This document shows positions 32,287-39,369 of a DNA stretch of 39,369 bases, in pieces. Numbering within the stretch: position 1 is the first letter of the stretch; each line of letters begins with the position of its first letter. A model generated the notes under the pieces. It saw only the letters and a list, made by a program, of their open reading frames with translations. It was not told the origin of the DNA and did not search any database. The stretch spans positions 1 through 39,369 of the forward strand of contig DASTBI010000140.1 in assembly GCA_035712145.1 (NCBI GenBank), read 5' to 3'. This DNA comes from Candidatus Eisenbacteria bacterium (lineage in GTDB: Bacteria > Eisenbacteria > RBG-16-71-46). Both the position numbers and the translations under genes were made by a program.

Positions 32287-34797
32287 GTGAACCGCACCTC
32301 CAGAAACCCCCGTCGCCGCCAGGCTACTCAGCTTCCGCCTCGCGAGTCCCGCGAAGGCAAGCGCCCCGCGACCTTGACGGTCTTCAGGGGTGACGAGAAG
32401 TTCGAGTTCCGCGACCGACTCCCGTTGCTGCCGCTGCGGGACGTCGTCGTCTTCCCCTATATGACGATCCCGTTGCTGGTGGGACGGCTGCCCTCGATCA
32501 ACGCCATCGAGAAGGCCGTGGCGGGCGACCGGATGCTGTTCGTGACCGCTCAGAAGCGGAGCGAGATCGCCGATCCTTCGCACCAGGAGCTCTATCGCGT
32601 CGGCGCGGTCGTGCGCGTCCTCCAGCTCTTTCGCCTGCCCGACGGCACGCTGCGAGTGCTGGTCGAGGGCCTCGGCCGGGTGCGCGTGGAGCGTTTCTTC
32701 TGGTCCGGCGACCACTACACCGTGAAGGTCGAGCTCTTCCCCGACGAGGGCGGCGCCGGCCCTGAGGTCGAGGCGCTGCAGCGCAACGTCATGGGTCTCT
32801 TCAACGACTACGTCCATCTCAACCGGCGGATACCGGACGAAGTGCTGCTCACCGCCAGCAACATCTCCGATTCGAGCACGCTCGCCCACACCGTGTCGGC
32901 GCATCTGCTGCTCAAGGTCCCGCAGAAGCAGGCGCTGCTCGAGGCCAACAGCGTCCCGGATCAGCTCAAGCGGCTCAGCCAGGCCATGGCGGCGGAGCTC
33001 GAGATCCTGAAGCTCGAGCGCAAGATCGAAGGTCAGGTGCGCTCGCAGGTCCACAAGAACCAGAAGGAGTTCTATCTCAACGAGCAGCTCAAGGCGATCC
33101 GCAAGGAGCTCGGCCATCAGAACGAGTTCTCCAGCGAGCTGGAAGAGCTGACGACCGCGATCAAGCGCGCGCGCATGCCCCAGGAGGTCCTGGCCAAGGC
33201 GATGCGCGAGCTCGATCGGCTCGCCAAGATGAGCTTCATGTCGCCCGAGGCCACGGTGGTGCGCAACTACCTGGACTGGATGGTGTCGTTGCCGTGGACC
33301 AAGGCGACCCGCGATCGCAACGACATCGCGGCGGTCGAAAAGATCCTGGACGAGGACCATTACGGTCTGCGCAAGGTCAAGGAGCGCATCGTCGAGTACC
33401 TGTCGGTGCTCAAGCTCACCGGCAAGAACCGCGGGCCGATTCTATGCTTCGTCGGTCCTCCGGGTGTGGGCAAGACCTCGCTCGGCAAGTCGATCGCGCG
33501 GGCCCTGGGGCGGCGCTTCGTGCGCGTGGCCCTGGGCGGCGTGCGTGACGAGGCCGAGATCCGCGGTCACCGGCGCACCTACATCGGCTCGCTGCCTGGG
33601 CGCATCCTCCAGAACCTGCGCAAGGCCGGCACCCGGAACCCGGTATTCCTGCTCGACGAAGTCGACAAGCTGGGCGCGGACTTCCGGGGCGACCCGGCGG
33701 CGGCGCTGCTCGAGGTGCTGGATCCCGAGCAGAACCACACCTTCAACGACCATTACCTGGAGGTGGATTTCGATCTATCGCAGGTGATGTTCGTGTGCAC
33801 CGCGAACTCGCTCTACAGCATTCCGCCCGCGCTCGTGGATCGCATGGAGATCATCCGCCTGCCGGGCTACCTGGAGAACGAGAAGGTCGAGATCGCTCGC
33901 GCCTTCCTGGTGCCCAAGCAGATCGAGGCCGCGGGCCTTCAGCCCGGAGACATCAAGCTCGGCCTGCCGACGATCAAGGCGGTCGTCAACCGATACACGC
34001 GTGAATCGGGCGTGCGCAACCTCGAGCGCGAGATCGCAACCCTGTGCCGCAAGGTGGCGAAGAAGAAGGCGGCGGACGAGCTGCGCGGGCGTGTCACCAT
34101 CACGCCCGAAAACCTCGATCGCTACCTCGGGCCGACGCGCTACCTGGATTCGCCCGTGGAGCTCAAGTCGCGGATCGGCGTGGCCAACGGCCTGGCGTGG
34201 ACCGAGGTCGGTGGCGACGTGCTGACCATCGAGGTCAGCATCCTGCCCGGCAAGGGTGAGCTGATCCTCACCGGCAAGCTCGGCGAGGTGATGCGCGAGT
34301 CGGGACAGGCGGCCATGACCTATACCCGATCGCGCGCCGCGCAGCTCGGGCTCGACAAGTGGTTCTACCGCGACGTCGACATCCACGTGCACATCCCCGA
34401 GGGAGCGAGCCCCAAGGACGGGCCTTCGGCGGGCATCACGATGTGCGCCGCGGTGGTCAGCGCCTTGACCGGCGTGCCCACCCGCCCCGACGTGGCCATG
34501 ACCGGAGAGATCACCTTGCGCGGCACCGTGCTCCCGATCGGCGGCCTCAACGAGAAGGCGGTGGCGGCGCGCCGGGCCGGCATCAAGACCGTCCTGATTC
34601 CGCGTGACAACGCCAAGGACCTGGCGGAAATTCCCGCGGAAGTGCGGGAGGACCTCGAGTTCCTCCTGGTCGAGAACATGGACCAGGTGCTCGAGCGCGC
34701 CCTGGAGCGAGCCGTCGCAGCGGACGAGGTGTCCACCGCGCGCGAGGAAAAAGCTGTCCGCCCCGACAAGGGCGAGTCCGCTCATTACGCCCACTGA
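32287..34797 (+). CDS. lon: ATP-dependent protease Lon
   Basis: 836 residues with a GTG start and GAGGAG 4 nt upstream. It has an N-terminal LON substrate domain ([20 protein letters not shown]), a coiled region, AAA+ Walker [10 protein letters not shown] at about 390 and Walker [11 protein letters not shown]. The C-terminal protease domain has Ser714 (KDGPSAGI) and Lys757 ([14 protein letters not shown]). The 43-residue Ser-Lys spacing equals that of E. coli Lon (679/722). It degrades misfolded and regulatory proteins in the cytosol. About 30 extra basic N-terminal residues precede the LON domain. The stop lies 10 nt before the aminotransferase gene, so that gene is probably cotranscribed. 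Confidence 0.98.
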   Translation: MNRTSRNPRRRQATQLPPRESREGKRPATLTVFRGDEKFEFRDRLPLLPLRDVVVFPYMTIPLLVGRLPSINAIEKAVAGDRMLFVTAQKRSEIADPSHQELYRVGAVVRVLQLFRLPDGTLRVLVEGLGRVRVERFFWSGDHYTVKVELFPDEGGAGPEVEALQRNVMGLFNDYVHLNRRIPDEVLLTASNISDSSTLAHTVSAHLLLKVPQKQALLEANSVPDQLKRLSQAMAAELEILKLERKIEGQVRSQVHKNQKEFYLNEQLKAIRKELGHQNEFSSELEELTTAIKRARMPQEVLAKAMRELDRLAKMSFMSPEATVVRNYLDWMVSLPWTKATRDRNDIAAVEKILDEDHYGLRKVKERIVEYLSVLKLTGKNRGPILCFVGPPGVGKTSLGKSIARALGRRFVRVALGGVRDEAEIRGHRRTYIGSLPGRILQNLRKAGTRNPVFLLDEVDKLGADFRGDPAAALLEVLDPEQNHTFNDHYLEVDFDLSQVMFVCTANSLYSIPPALVDRMEIIRLPGYLENEKVEIARAFLVPKQIEAAGLQPGDIKLGLPTIKAVVNRYTRESGVRNLEREIATLCRKVAKKKAADELRGRVTITPENLDRYLGPTRYLDSPVELKSRIGVANGLAWTEVGGDVLTIEVSILPGKGELILTGKLGEVMRESGQAAMTYTRSRAAQLGLDKWFYRDVDIHVHIPEGASPKDGPSAGITMCAAVVSALTGVPTRPDVAMTGEITLRGTVLPIGGLNEKAVAARRAGIKTVLIPRDNAKDLAEIPAEVREDLEFLLVENMDQVLERALERAVAADEVSTAREEKAVRPDKGESAHYAH

Positions 34798-34807
34798 GGA
34801 AATCACC

Positions 34808-35980
34808 ATGACGCTGACGACCGCCGTGAGTCAGGCCGCGACCCGCGCGGCGACCCGCGCACGACTGTTCACGCCCGGCCCGGTGGAGATTCCGGTGCGC
34901 ATCCTGCGGGCTCTGTCGCAGGTGCCGCCGCATCACAGGACCGAGGTGTTCCGCGCAACGTTCAAGCGGGTCACGGAGTCCATGCGCGAGCTGCACCGAA
35001 CGCAGGGCGAGCTGTTCCTGATCGGGGCTTCGGGCACGGGCGCCATGGAAGCGGCGGTCGTCAATCTGCTCTCGCCGTCCGACAAAGCGCTGGTGATCGT
35101 GGGCGGCAAGTTCGGCGAGCGCTGGATGAATCTGCTCAAGGCCTACGGTGTGGCGTTCGAGAAGATCGACGTCGAGTGGGGACATGCGGTGGATCCCGCC
35201 TTGGTCGAGCGGATGCTGAAGACCAACCCCGACATCAGTGCCTTGTTCTCCACGCACAGCGAGACATCGACCGGCGCCATCCACGACATCGAGACCATCG
35301 CCAAGATCACTCGCCCGCGCGGTGTGAGTCTCGTGGTGGACGCCATCACCAGCCTCGGTATCCATCCCCTTCCCCAGGACGCCTGGGGCGTGGACGTGGT
35401 GGTATGCGGCTCCCAGAAGGGGCTGATGATCCCGCCCGGGCTGGCTTCGGTGAGTCTCGCGCCGTTCGCGATGTCGGCGATCGAGAAGGATGGGCTGCCG
35501 CGCTTCTACTTCGACCTGCGCAAGGCGCGGAAGACCGCGCCGCTCGGCGAGACCCCATGGACCCCGCCGGTCAGCCTCGTGCTCGCGCTCGAAGAGGCCC
35601 TGGCGATGATCTCCGAGGAAGGCCTGGACAATGTTCACCTGCGCCACCGCAAGCTCGCGCTCTCGATGCGGGCGGGTGCACAGGCGCTCGGCTTCAAGCT
35701 CTTCGCCGCCAATCCCTCGCACGCGCTCACCGCGCTCTATCCGCCCGACGGCGTGGATGCTTCGGCGGTCATCAAGCGGCTGCGTGACGTTCACGGGATC
35801 GTGGTCGCGGGCGGACAGGATCACCTGAAGGGCAAGATCTTCCGCATCGGCCACATGGGCTGCTACGACCTCGGCGACGTGTTCACGATGATGGGCGCGC
35901 TCGAGGAATGCGCAGGCGCTCTGGGCCGGCCCGCCAAGGGAGGCACCGAAGCCGCGCATCACGCCTGGGCCACGGCGTGA
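34808..35980 (+). CDS. Class V PLP aminotransferase (alanine/serine-glyoxylate type)
   Basis: 390 residues. The start ATG has GAGGA 7 nt upstream, overlapping the lon stop region. The class V pattern includes RLFTPGPVEIP, GASGTGAMEAAVVNLL, HSETSTGAIHDIE, VVDAITSLGIHPL and the Schiff-base lysine in VVCGSQKGLMIPPGL. The family covers serine-pyruvate, alanine-glyoxylate and serine-glyoxylate aminotransferases. With the adjacent SerA-type dehydrogenase it may supply serine or glycine. In some bacteria such a pair stands in for SerC, so phosphoserine synthesis is possible. Substrate choice cannot be read from sequence. Confidence 0.92.
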   Translation: MTLTTAVSQAATRAATRARLFTPGPVEIPVRILRALSQVPPHHRTEVFRATFKRVTESMRELHRTQGELFLIGASGTGAMEAAVVNLLSPSDKALVIVGGKFGERWMNLLKAYGVAFEKIDVEWGHAVDPALVERMLKTNPDISALFSTHSETSTGAIHDIETIAKITRPRGVSLVVDAITSLGIHPLPQDAWGVDVVVCGSQKGLMIPPGLASVSLAPFAMSAIEKDGLPRFYFDLRKARKTAPLGETPWTPPVSLVLALEEALAMISEEGLDNVHLRHRKLALSMRAGAQALGFKLFAANPSHALTALYPPDGVDASAVIKRLRDVHGIVVAGGQDHLKGKIFRIGHMGCYDLGDVFTMMGALEECAGALGRPAKGGTEAAHHAWATA

Positions 35981-36017
35981 GCCATCCCGGGCTTCCAGGG
36001 ACGCGGAGCCAAGACCG

Positions 36018-36932
36018 GTGAAGGTTCTGGTCACCGACAAGGCCGATGCCAAGGCCCTCGACCGCATCCGGCGCGCCGGTCACGAAGTGGTCGAGAAGGT
36101 GGGGCTCCAGGGCGCCGAGCTGGTCGAGGCCTTGAACGGCGCGCAGGCGCTGCTGGTGCGCGGCGGCACCAAGGTCACCGGTGACGTGCTGCGGGCCACC
36201 ACGACGCTCAAGGTCGTGGTGCGCGCGGGCACCGGCCTCGACAACGTCGACGCTGCCGCGGCGCGCGAGAAGTCGATCGCGGTCTACAACACGCCCAACG
36301 CCAACTCGGTTTCCGTCGCGGAGCTGGTGTTCGGTCTCCTGCTGGCCTTCGAGCGGCACCTGGTCGACGCGGCCCGCGAGCTGCGCGACGGCAAGTGGGA
36401 AAAGGTGCGCTTCTCCGGCCACGAGATCGCCGGACGTCGCATGGGGCTCGTGGGCTTCGGACGCATCGCGCGCGAAGTCGCCACACGCGCGCGCGCGTTC
36501 CAGATGGAGGTCTGGGCCTACGACCCTGTGTTGGCGAGCTGGCCCGAAGACTTCTCCTGGGTGAAGCGGGTGGAGCTGGGCGAGCTGCTGGTGGCGAGCG
36601 ACGTGCTCTCGCTGCACGTGCCGCTCGACGACAAGACGCGTGGCATGATCGGCGCTCCCGAGCTGGCCAAGATGAAGCTCGACGCGGTGCTCATCAACTG
36701 CTCGCGCGGAGGTGTGGTCGACGAGACCGCGCTCACCGAGGCGCTCAAGGCCAAGCAGCTGCGCGGCGCGGCGATCGATGTGTTCGCGAACGAGCCACCG
36801 GGCAGGATCCCGCTGCTCGAGCTGCCCAACGTCATCGCCGCCCCGCACCTCGGCGCGTCCACGGCCGAGGCCCAGGGTCGCGCCGGCGACGACGCGGCGG
36901 CCATCCTGGTCGAGGCGCTGGCCAAGCTGTAG
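36018..36932 (+). CDS. serA: Short D-3-phosphoglycerate dehydrogenase (no ACT domain)
   Basis: 304 residues with a GTG start (GGAG 9 nt upstream). It is a D-isomer-specific 2-hydroxyacid dehydrogenase with the Rossmann motif GLVGFGRIAREVA, catalytic Arg in NCSRGGVVDE, Glu in DVFANEPP and His in APHLGAST. RAGTGLDNVD near residue 74 is typical of SerA. The C-terminal regulatory ACT/ASB domains of long SerA forms are missing, so serine feedback inhibition is not expected. It lies 37 bp after the aminotransferase, consistent with a two-step pathway from 3-phosphoglycerate. Its stop is 7 bp from that of the convergent serine hydrolase. Confidence 0.9.
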   Translation: MKVLVTDKADAKALDRIRRAGHEVVEKVGLQGAELVEALNGAQALLVRGGTKVTGDVLRATTTLKVVVRAGTGLDNVDAAAAREKSIAVYNTPNANSVSVAELVFGLLLAFERHLVDAARELRDGKWEKVRFSGHEIAGRRMGLVGFGRIAREVATRARAFQMEVWAYDPVLASWPEDFSWVKRVELGELLVASDVLSLHVPLDDKTRGMIGAPELAKMKLDAVLINCSRGGVVDETALTEALKAKQLRGAAIDVFANEPPGRIPLLELPNVIAAPHLGASTAEAQGRAGDDAAAILVEALAKL

Positions 36933-36939
36933 CAGCGGT

Positions 36940-38235
36940 CTAGGGCAAGTCGCCTACCCGAACGACCGCGGTCACCTTGCGTCCGATCTTCCAGTCGAGC
37001 CGTTCCGGACGTAGCCCCGCCCCCATGATCACGGTCACCTGCGCGTAATCGCGGGACGAGAAGAACGTCGTGCGCGAGGTGGGAATCAGTGGCCAGTCGC
37101 CGCTCATGAGCTTCCCGTCTTTGGCGCGTATCGGGAGGGTGACGCCGCCCGGCAGCCTGTAGAGGCCCTCGTAGGAACGCAACAACGAATCCGGAAGCGC
37201 GATCGGGCGCGGATTCAGGGTTGGCATCGGCGAAGCCTCGCGGCCCGCGAGGATGTCTTCGAGGGCCTGCTGGGCTAGATCGGGGGCTCCCGTCTGCAGG
37301 TTGCCCGTGAACACGAGGATCACGTTCGTCGCGCTATCCCAGTTCGCGAAGCACCGAAAACCGTTGGTCGAGCCGTTCCACTGAATGCGACCTCCGCGCA
37401 CCAGGGTCTCCCGTGACGGCTTGCCGAGCCGGCCATCGAGCAAGGCCAGGACCAGCCGATGGAGGTCGCGGGCCGTCGAGATCACAGAGCCGGCGCCCAC
37501 GAGAAACGAGAGGTCCTTGAGCGGCGCATTCTGCAGTTCCCCGGCGGTTTGTACGTAGCTCGAGGCGCGATCGGCCACAATGACCCGACTGTTCAAGTGG
37601 GCGGAGCGAGTCATTCCGGCAGGACGGAAGACCCGGCGCGCGATCAGGCTCTCATAGGGGGCTCCGCCCGCCAGCTCCAGGACGCGCGCCAGCACCGAGT
37701 AACCGGCCGAGCTATACGAGGCGCGCGACCCGGGTCGGAACTCTCTCGAAACGCGCGACGCCAGATCGACCATGTCGGCGGCAGTGCGTGGTTGGCTCTC
37801 CTGTTCTTCGTTCGTCACTCGGTGGGGAATGCCGGATTGATGGCGCAGCAGATGGTCCACCGTGATGCTGTCCGCGCCGGGAAATGTGGGAAGCCAGCGA
37901 CCGACAAGGTCCGTACGTGAGAGCTTGCCTTCGTCGATCAGCTGCTCCGCGACGATGATCGTGATCGGCTTGGTGATGGAGGCTATGCAGAAGCGAGTCT
38001 GCGGTGTGTTGGCCACGCGTAGCTCGCGCTCCGCCATGCCGAATGAGCGCTCGAGCATGATGTGGCTGCCACGAGCGACCAGCACATTGCCTGAGAGCTG
38101 GGAGCCGTCCGCCAGCGGCTTGGCCCAGGCGTCGAACGCCAGCTCCAGCGCACGAGGGTCGGGCATCGCCGCATACGCTGGAACGGCGAGCGCGATGAGC
38201 AGCGGGGAACATGTCCAGAGTGACGATCTTGGCAT
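36940..38235 (-). CDS. Serine hydrolase of the class C beta-lactamase/PBP fold
   Basis: 431 residues from the ATG at 38235, favoured because AAAGG lies 9 nt upstream; the ATG at 38244 touches that site. The signal peptide is MPRSSLWTCSPLLIALAVPA, ending AYAA. The catalytic SxxK is S86-ITK-89 in FCIASITKPITIIVAE. The second motif reads YSSAGY rather than YSNxGY, and the third KTG-type box is not clear. LLRHQSGIPH and FRPAGMT are typical of this family (PF00144). It is probably a periplasmic peptidase, esterase or D-Ala-D-X hydrolase; resistance should not be assumed. It is divergent from purA. Confidence 0.9.
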   Translation of the reverse strand: MPRSSLWTCSPLLIALAVPAYAAMPDPRALELAFDAWAKPLADGSQLSGNVLVARGSHIMLERSFGMAERELRVANTPQTRFCIASITKPITIIVAEQLIDEGKLSRTDLVGRWLPTFPGADSITVDHLLRHQSGIPHRVTNEEQESQPRTAADMVDLASRVSREFRPGSRASYSSAGYSVLARVLELAGGAPYESLIARRVFRPAGMTRSAHLNSRVIVADRASSYVQTAGELQNAPLKDLSFLVGAGSVISTARDLHRLVLALLDGRLGKPSRETLVRGGRIQWNGSTNGFRCFANWDSATNVILVFTGNLQTGAPDLAQQALEDILAGREASPMPTLNPRPIALPDSLLRSYEGLYRLPGGVTLPIRAKDGKLMSGDWPLIPTSRTTFFSSRDYAQVTVIMGAGLRPERLDWKIGRKVTAVVRVGDLP

Positions 38236-38415
38236 GAGGGCCATCCTTTCCTTCGGGGTTAGGGTATCCAAGCCCTGCCCAAAGGACTTGCACGAACAGA
38301 GCCTTCTTGCATCAAGGGAACTCTTCGCCCGCAGCCGCGCTGTCAGCCGTCGGTTGCCTGGCTTCCAAGGCCTCTGTTAGCGTCCCGCGGGTTTTTCACA
38401 CTGGGAGGCTCACGC

Positions 38416-39369
38416 TTGCCGTGCACGGTGGTGGTCGGAGCTCAATGGGGCGATGAGGGCAAGGGCAAGATCGTCGACGCCCTGAGCGCCGAGGCCGACA
38501 TCATCGCCCGCTATCAGGGCGGCCCCAATGCCGGCCACAGCGTGATCCGCCAAGGCCAGACCGTCGTCCTTCAGCTCCTGCCCTCGGGCATCCTGACCGC
38601 GGGCAAGCGCTGCCTGATCGGAAACGGCGTGGTGGTCGACCTCACGCGGCTGCGCGAGGAAGCCGACCGGATCGAGGCGCTGGGCGTCGACGTGAGCGCC
38701 CGCCTCGGGGTGAGCGCGGCGGCGCACCTGATCCTTCCCTACCACCTGGCTGCCGAGCGCGTCGCGGAGCAAGGTCAGGGAGCGATCGGCACCACCGGAC
38801 GGGGGATCGGCTTCGCCTATCGAGACAAGGCCGCGCGCACCGGGTTGCGGGTGGGCGATCTGTTCGACGCGCCTTGGTTCCTGGAGCGCGCCGGCAGGAA
38901 CCTGGCGCGCCTGCAGCGCGAGTTCCACGAATCCGACGAGCTCCAGACCATGACCGCCGAGCAGGTGCTCGATGGCCTCACCGATCTGGCGCGCTGGCTG
39001 GAGCCGATGGTGACCGACGTGTCCTACGAGCTTCACGAGGCGTTGAGCCGTGGGCGACAGGTCCTGCTCGAGGGCGCTCAGGGAACGCTGCTCGATCTCG
39101 ACCACGGCACTTACCCCTACGTGACTTCCTCGTCGGCGAGCGCGGCCGGCGCCACCGCCGGAGTTGGGCTCGGCCCTCGGGCGATCGATCGGGTGATCGG
39201 CGTGGCCAAGGCCTACGCGACGCGCGTGGGCCACGGTCCGTTCCCGAGCGAGATGCCTGCCGAGGAGGCGGAGCGGCTCCGCGCCGCGGGGGAGGAGTAC
39301 GGCGCCGTCACCGGGCGTCCGCGTCGCTGTGGCTGGCTCGACATGCCGGCGCTGCGGTATGCGGTGCGC
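38416..39369 (+). CDS. purA: Adenylosuccinate synthetase (5' part, cut by window edge)
   Basis: 318 codons are present and the frame is open at the right edge; the full protein is about 430 residues. The N-terminus is the P-loop VVVGAQWGDEGKGKIVDALS with catalytic Asp, and the catalytic His lies in GGPNAGHSV. GNGVVVD, GTTGRGIGFAYRDKAARTGL, LLEGAQGTLLDLDHGTYPYV, TSSSASA and KAYATRVGHGPFPSE follow, all PurA signatures. It makes adenylosuccinate from IMP, Asp and GTP in AMP synthesis. No ATG is available; the TTG at 38416 is chosen because GGGAGG lies 7 nt upstream and homology starts at once. A TAGCGT hexamer near 38378 may be the -10. Confidence 0.97.
   Translation, partial: MPCTVVVGAQWGDEGKGKIVDALSAEADIIARYQGGPNAGHSVIRQGQTVVLQLLPSGILTAGKRCLIGNGVVVDLTRLREEADRIEALGVDVSARLGVSAAAHLILPYHLAAERVAEQGQGAIGTTGRGIGFAYRDKAARTGLRVGDLFDAPWFLERAGRNLARLQREFHESDELQTMTAEQVLDGLTDLARWLEPMVTDVSYELHEALSRGRQVLLEGAQGTLLDLDHGTYPYVTSSSASAAGATAGVGLGPRAIDRVIGVAKAYATRVGHGPFPSEMPAEEAERLRAAGEEYGAVTGRPRRCGWLDMPALRYAVR

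Noticed and set aside
36940-38235. Antibiotic-resistance beta-lactamase
   Set aside because: SxxK is present, but the YxN and KTG boxes are atypical and most such family members are peptidases or esterases.

Overview
The window is about 39.4 kb of GC-rich bacterial chromosome with dense, short, mostly protein-coding transcription units. Several traits suggest a Gram-negative lineage of the FCB/Eisenbacteria type; this placement is inference and no 16S rRNA gene is present. The traits are secreted beta-helix and kelch proteins ending in FlgD-like (Por/type IX-style) C-terminal sorting domains, outer-membrane barrel proteins, lipoproteins with clear lipoboxes, an archaeal-type phosphoglycerate mutase, and a BlaI/M56 module with unusual C-terminal repeats.

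Layout. 1-4050 (-) is a giant secreted kelch-repeat protein that runs off the left edge. 4149-6553 (-) holds a thiolase and a methyltransferase-like protein with a signal peptide. 6657-7600 (+) is a YjbQ-GNAT pair, meeting hbd-proC (9279-7601, -) stop codon to stop codon. 9414-14015 (+) encodes apgM, a barrel protein and a beta-helix protein, again meeting a minus-strand pair (APH-fold kinase and CotH lipoprotein, 14016-16288) with no base between stops. 16289-16818 is non-coding and holds a long imperfect hairpin (16563-16648). 16819-18045 (-) is a secreted protein of unknown family. 18174-21133 is a degraded mobile island. It has the 5' half of a tRNA-Leu gene at the left, a frameshifted zinc-ribbon gene, one intact beta-helix lipoprotein, a broken YeaQ/GlsB-family tail, a tRNA-like 3' fragment, the C-terminus of a tyrosine integrase, and an intact tRNA-Leu(UAG) at the right. 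21197-22867 (-) is a multi-pass membrane protein. 23120-24475 (+) has two exported proteins.

24532-28182 is the most interesting accessory locus. Two tandem operator-like dyads precede blaI, followed by an M56 peptidase whose sensor end is built of about nine 28-residue repeats, and then a secreted protein made of the same repeats. This looks like a regulated repressor / membrane protease / secreted partner system in which a repeat array replaces the beta-lactam sensor of BlaR1.

28864-36932 (+) is the core proteostasis cluster tig-clpP-clpX-lon, followed by a class V aminotransferase and a short SerA-type dehydrogenase, which together could feed serine synthesis. A serine hydrolase (36940-38235, -) and purA (38416 onward, TTG start, cut by the right edge) close the window.

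Two window-wide features stand out. Several genes have a TANNNT hexamer only 5-7 nt upstream of their start codon and no Shine-Dalgarno sequence, as expected for leaderless mRNAs. Convergent genes also repeatedly abut with 0-7 bp between stops.
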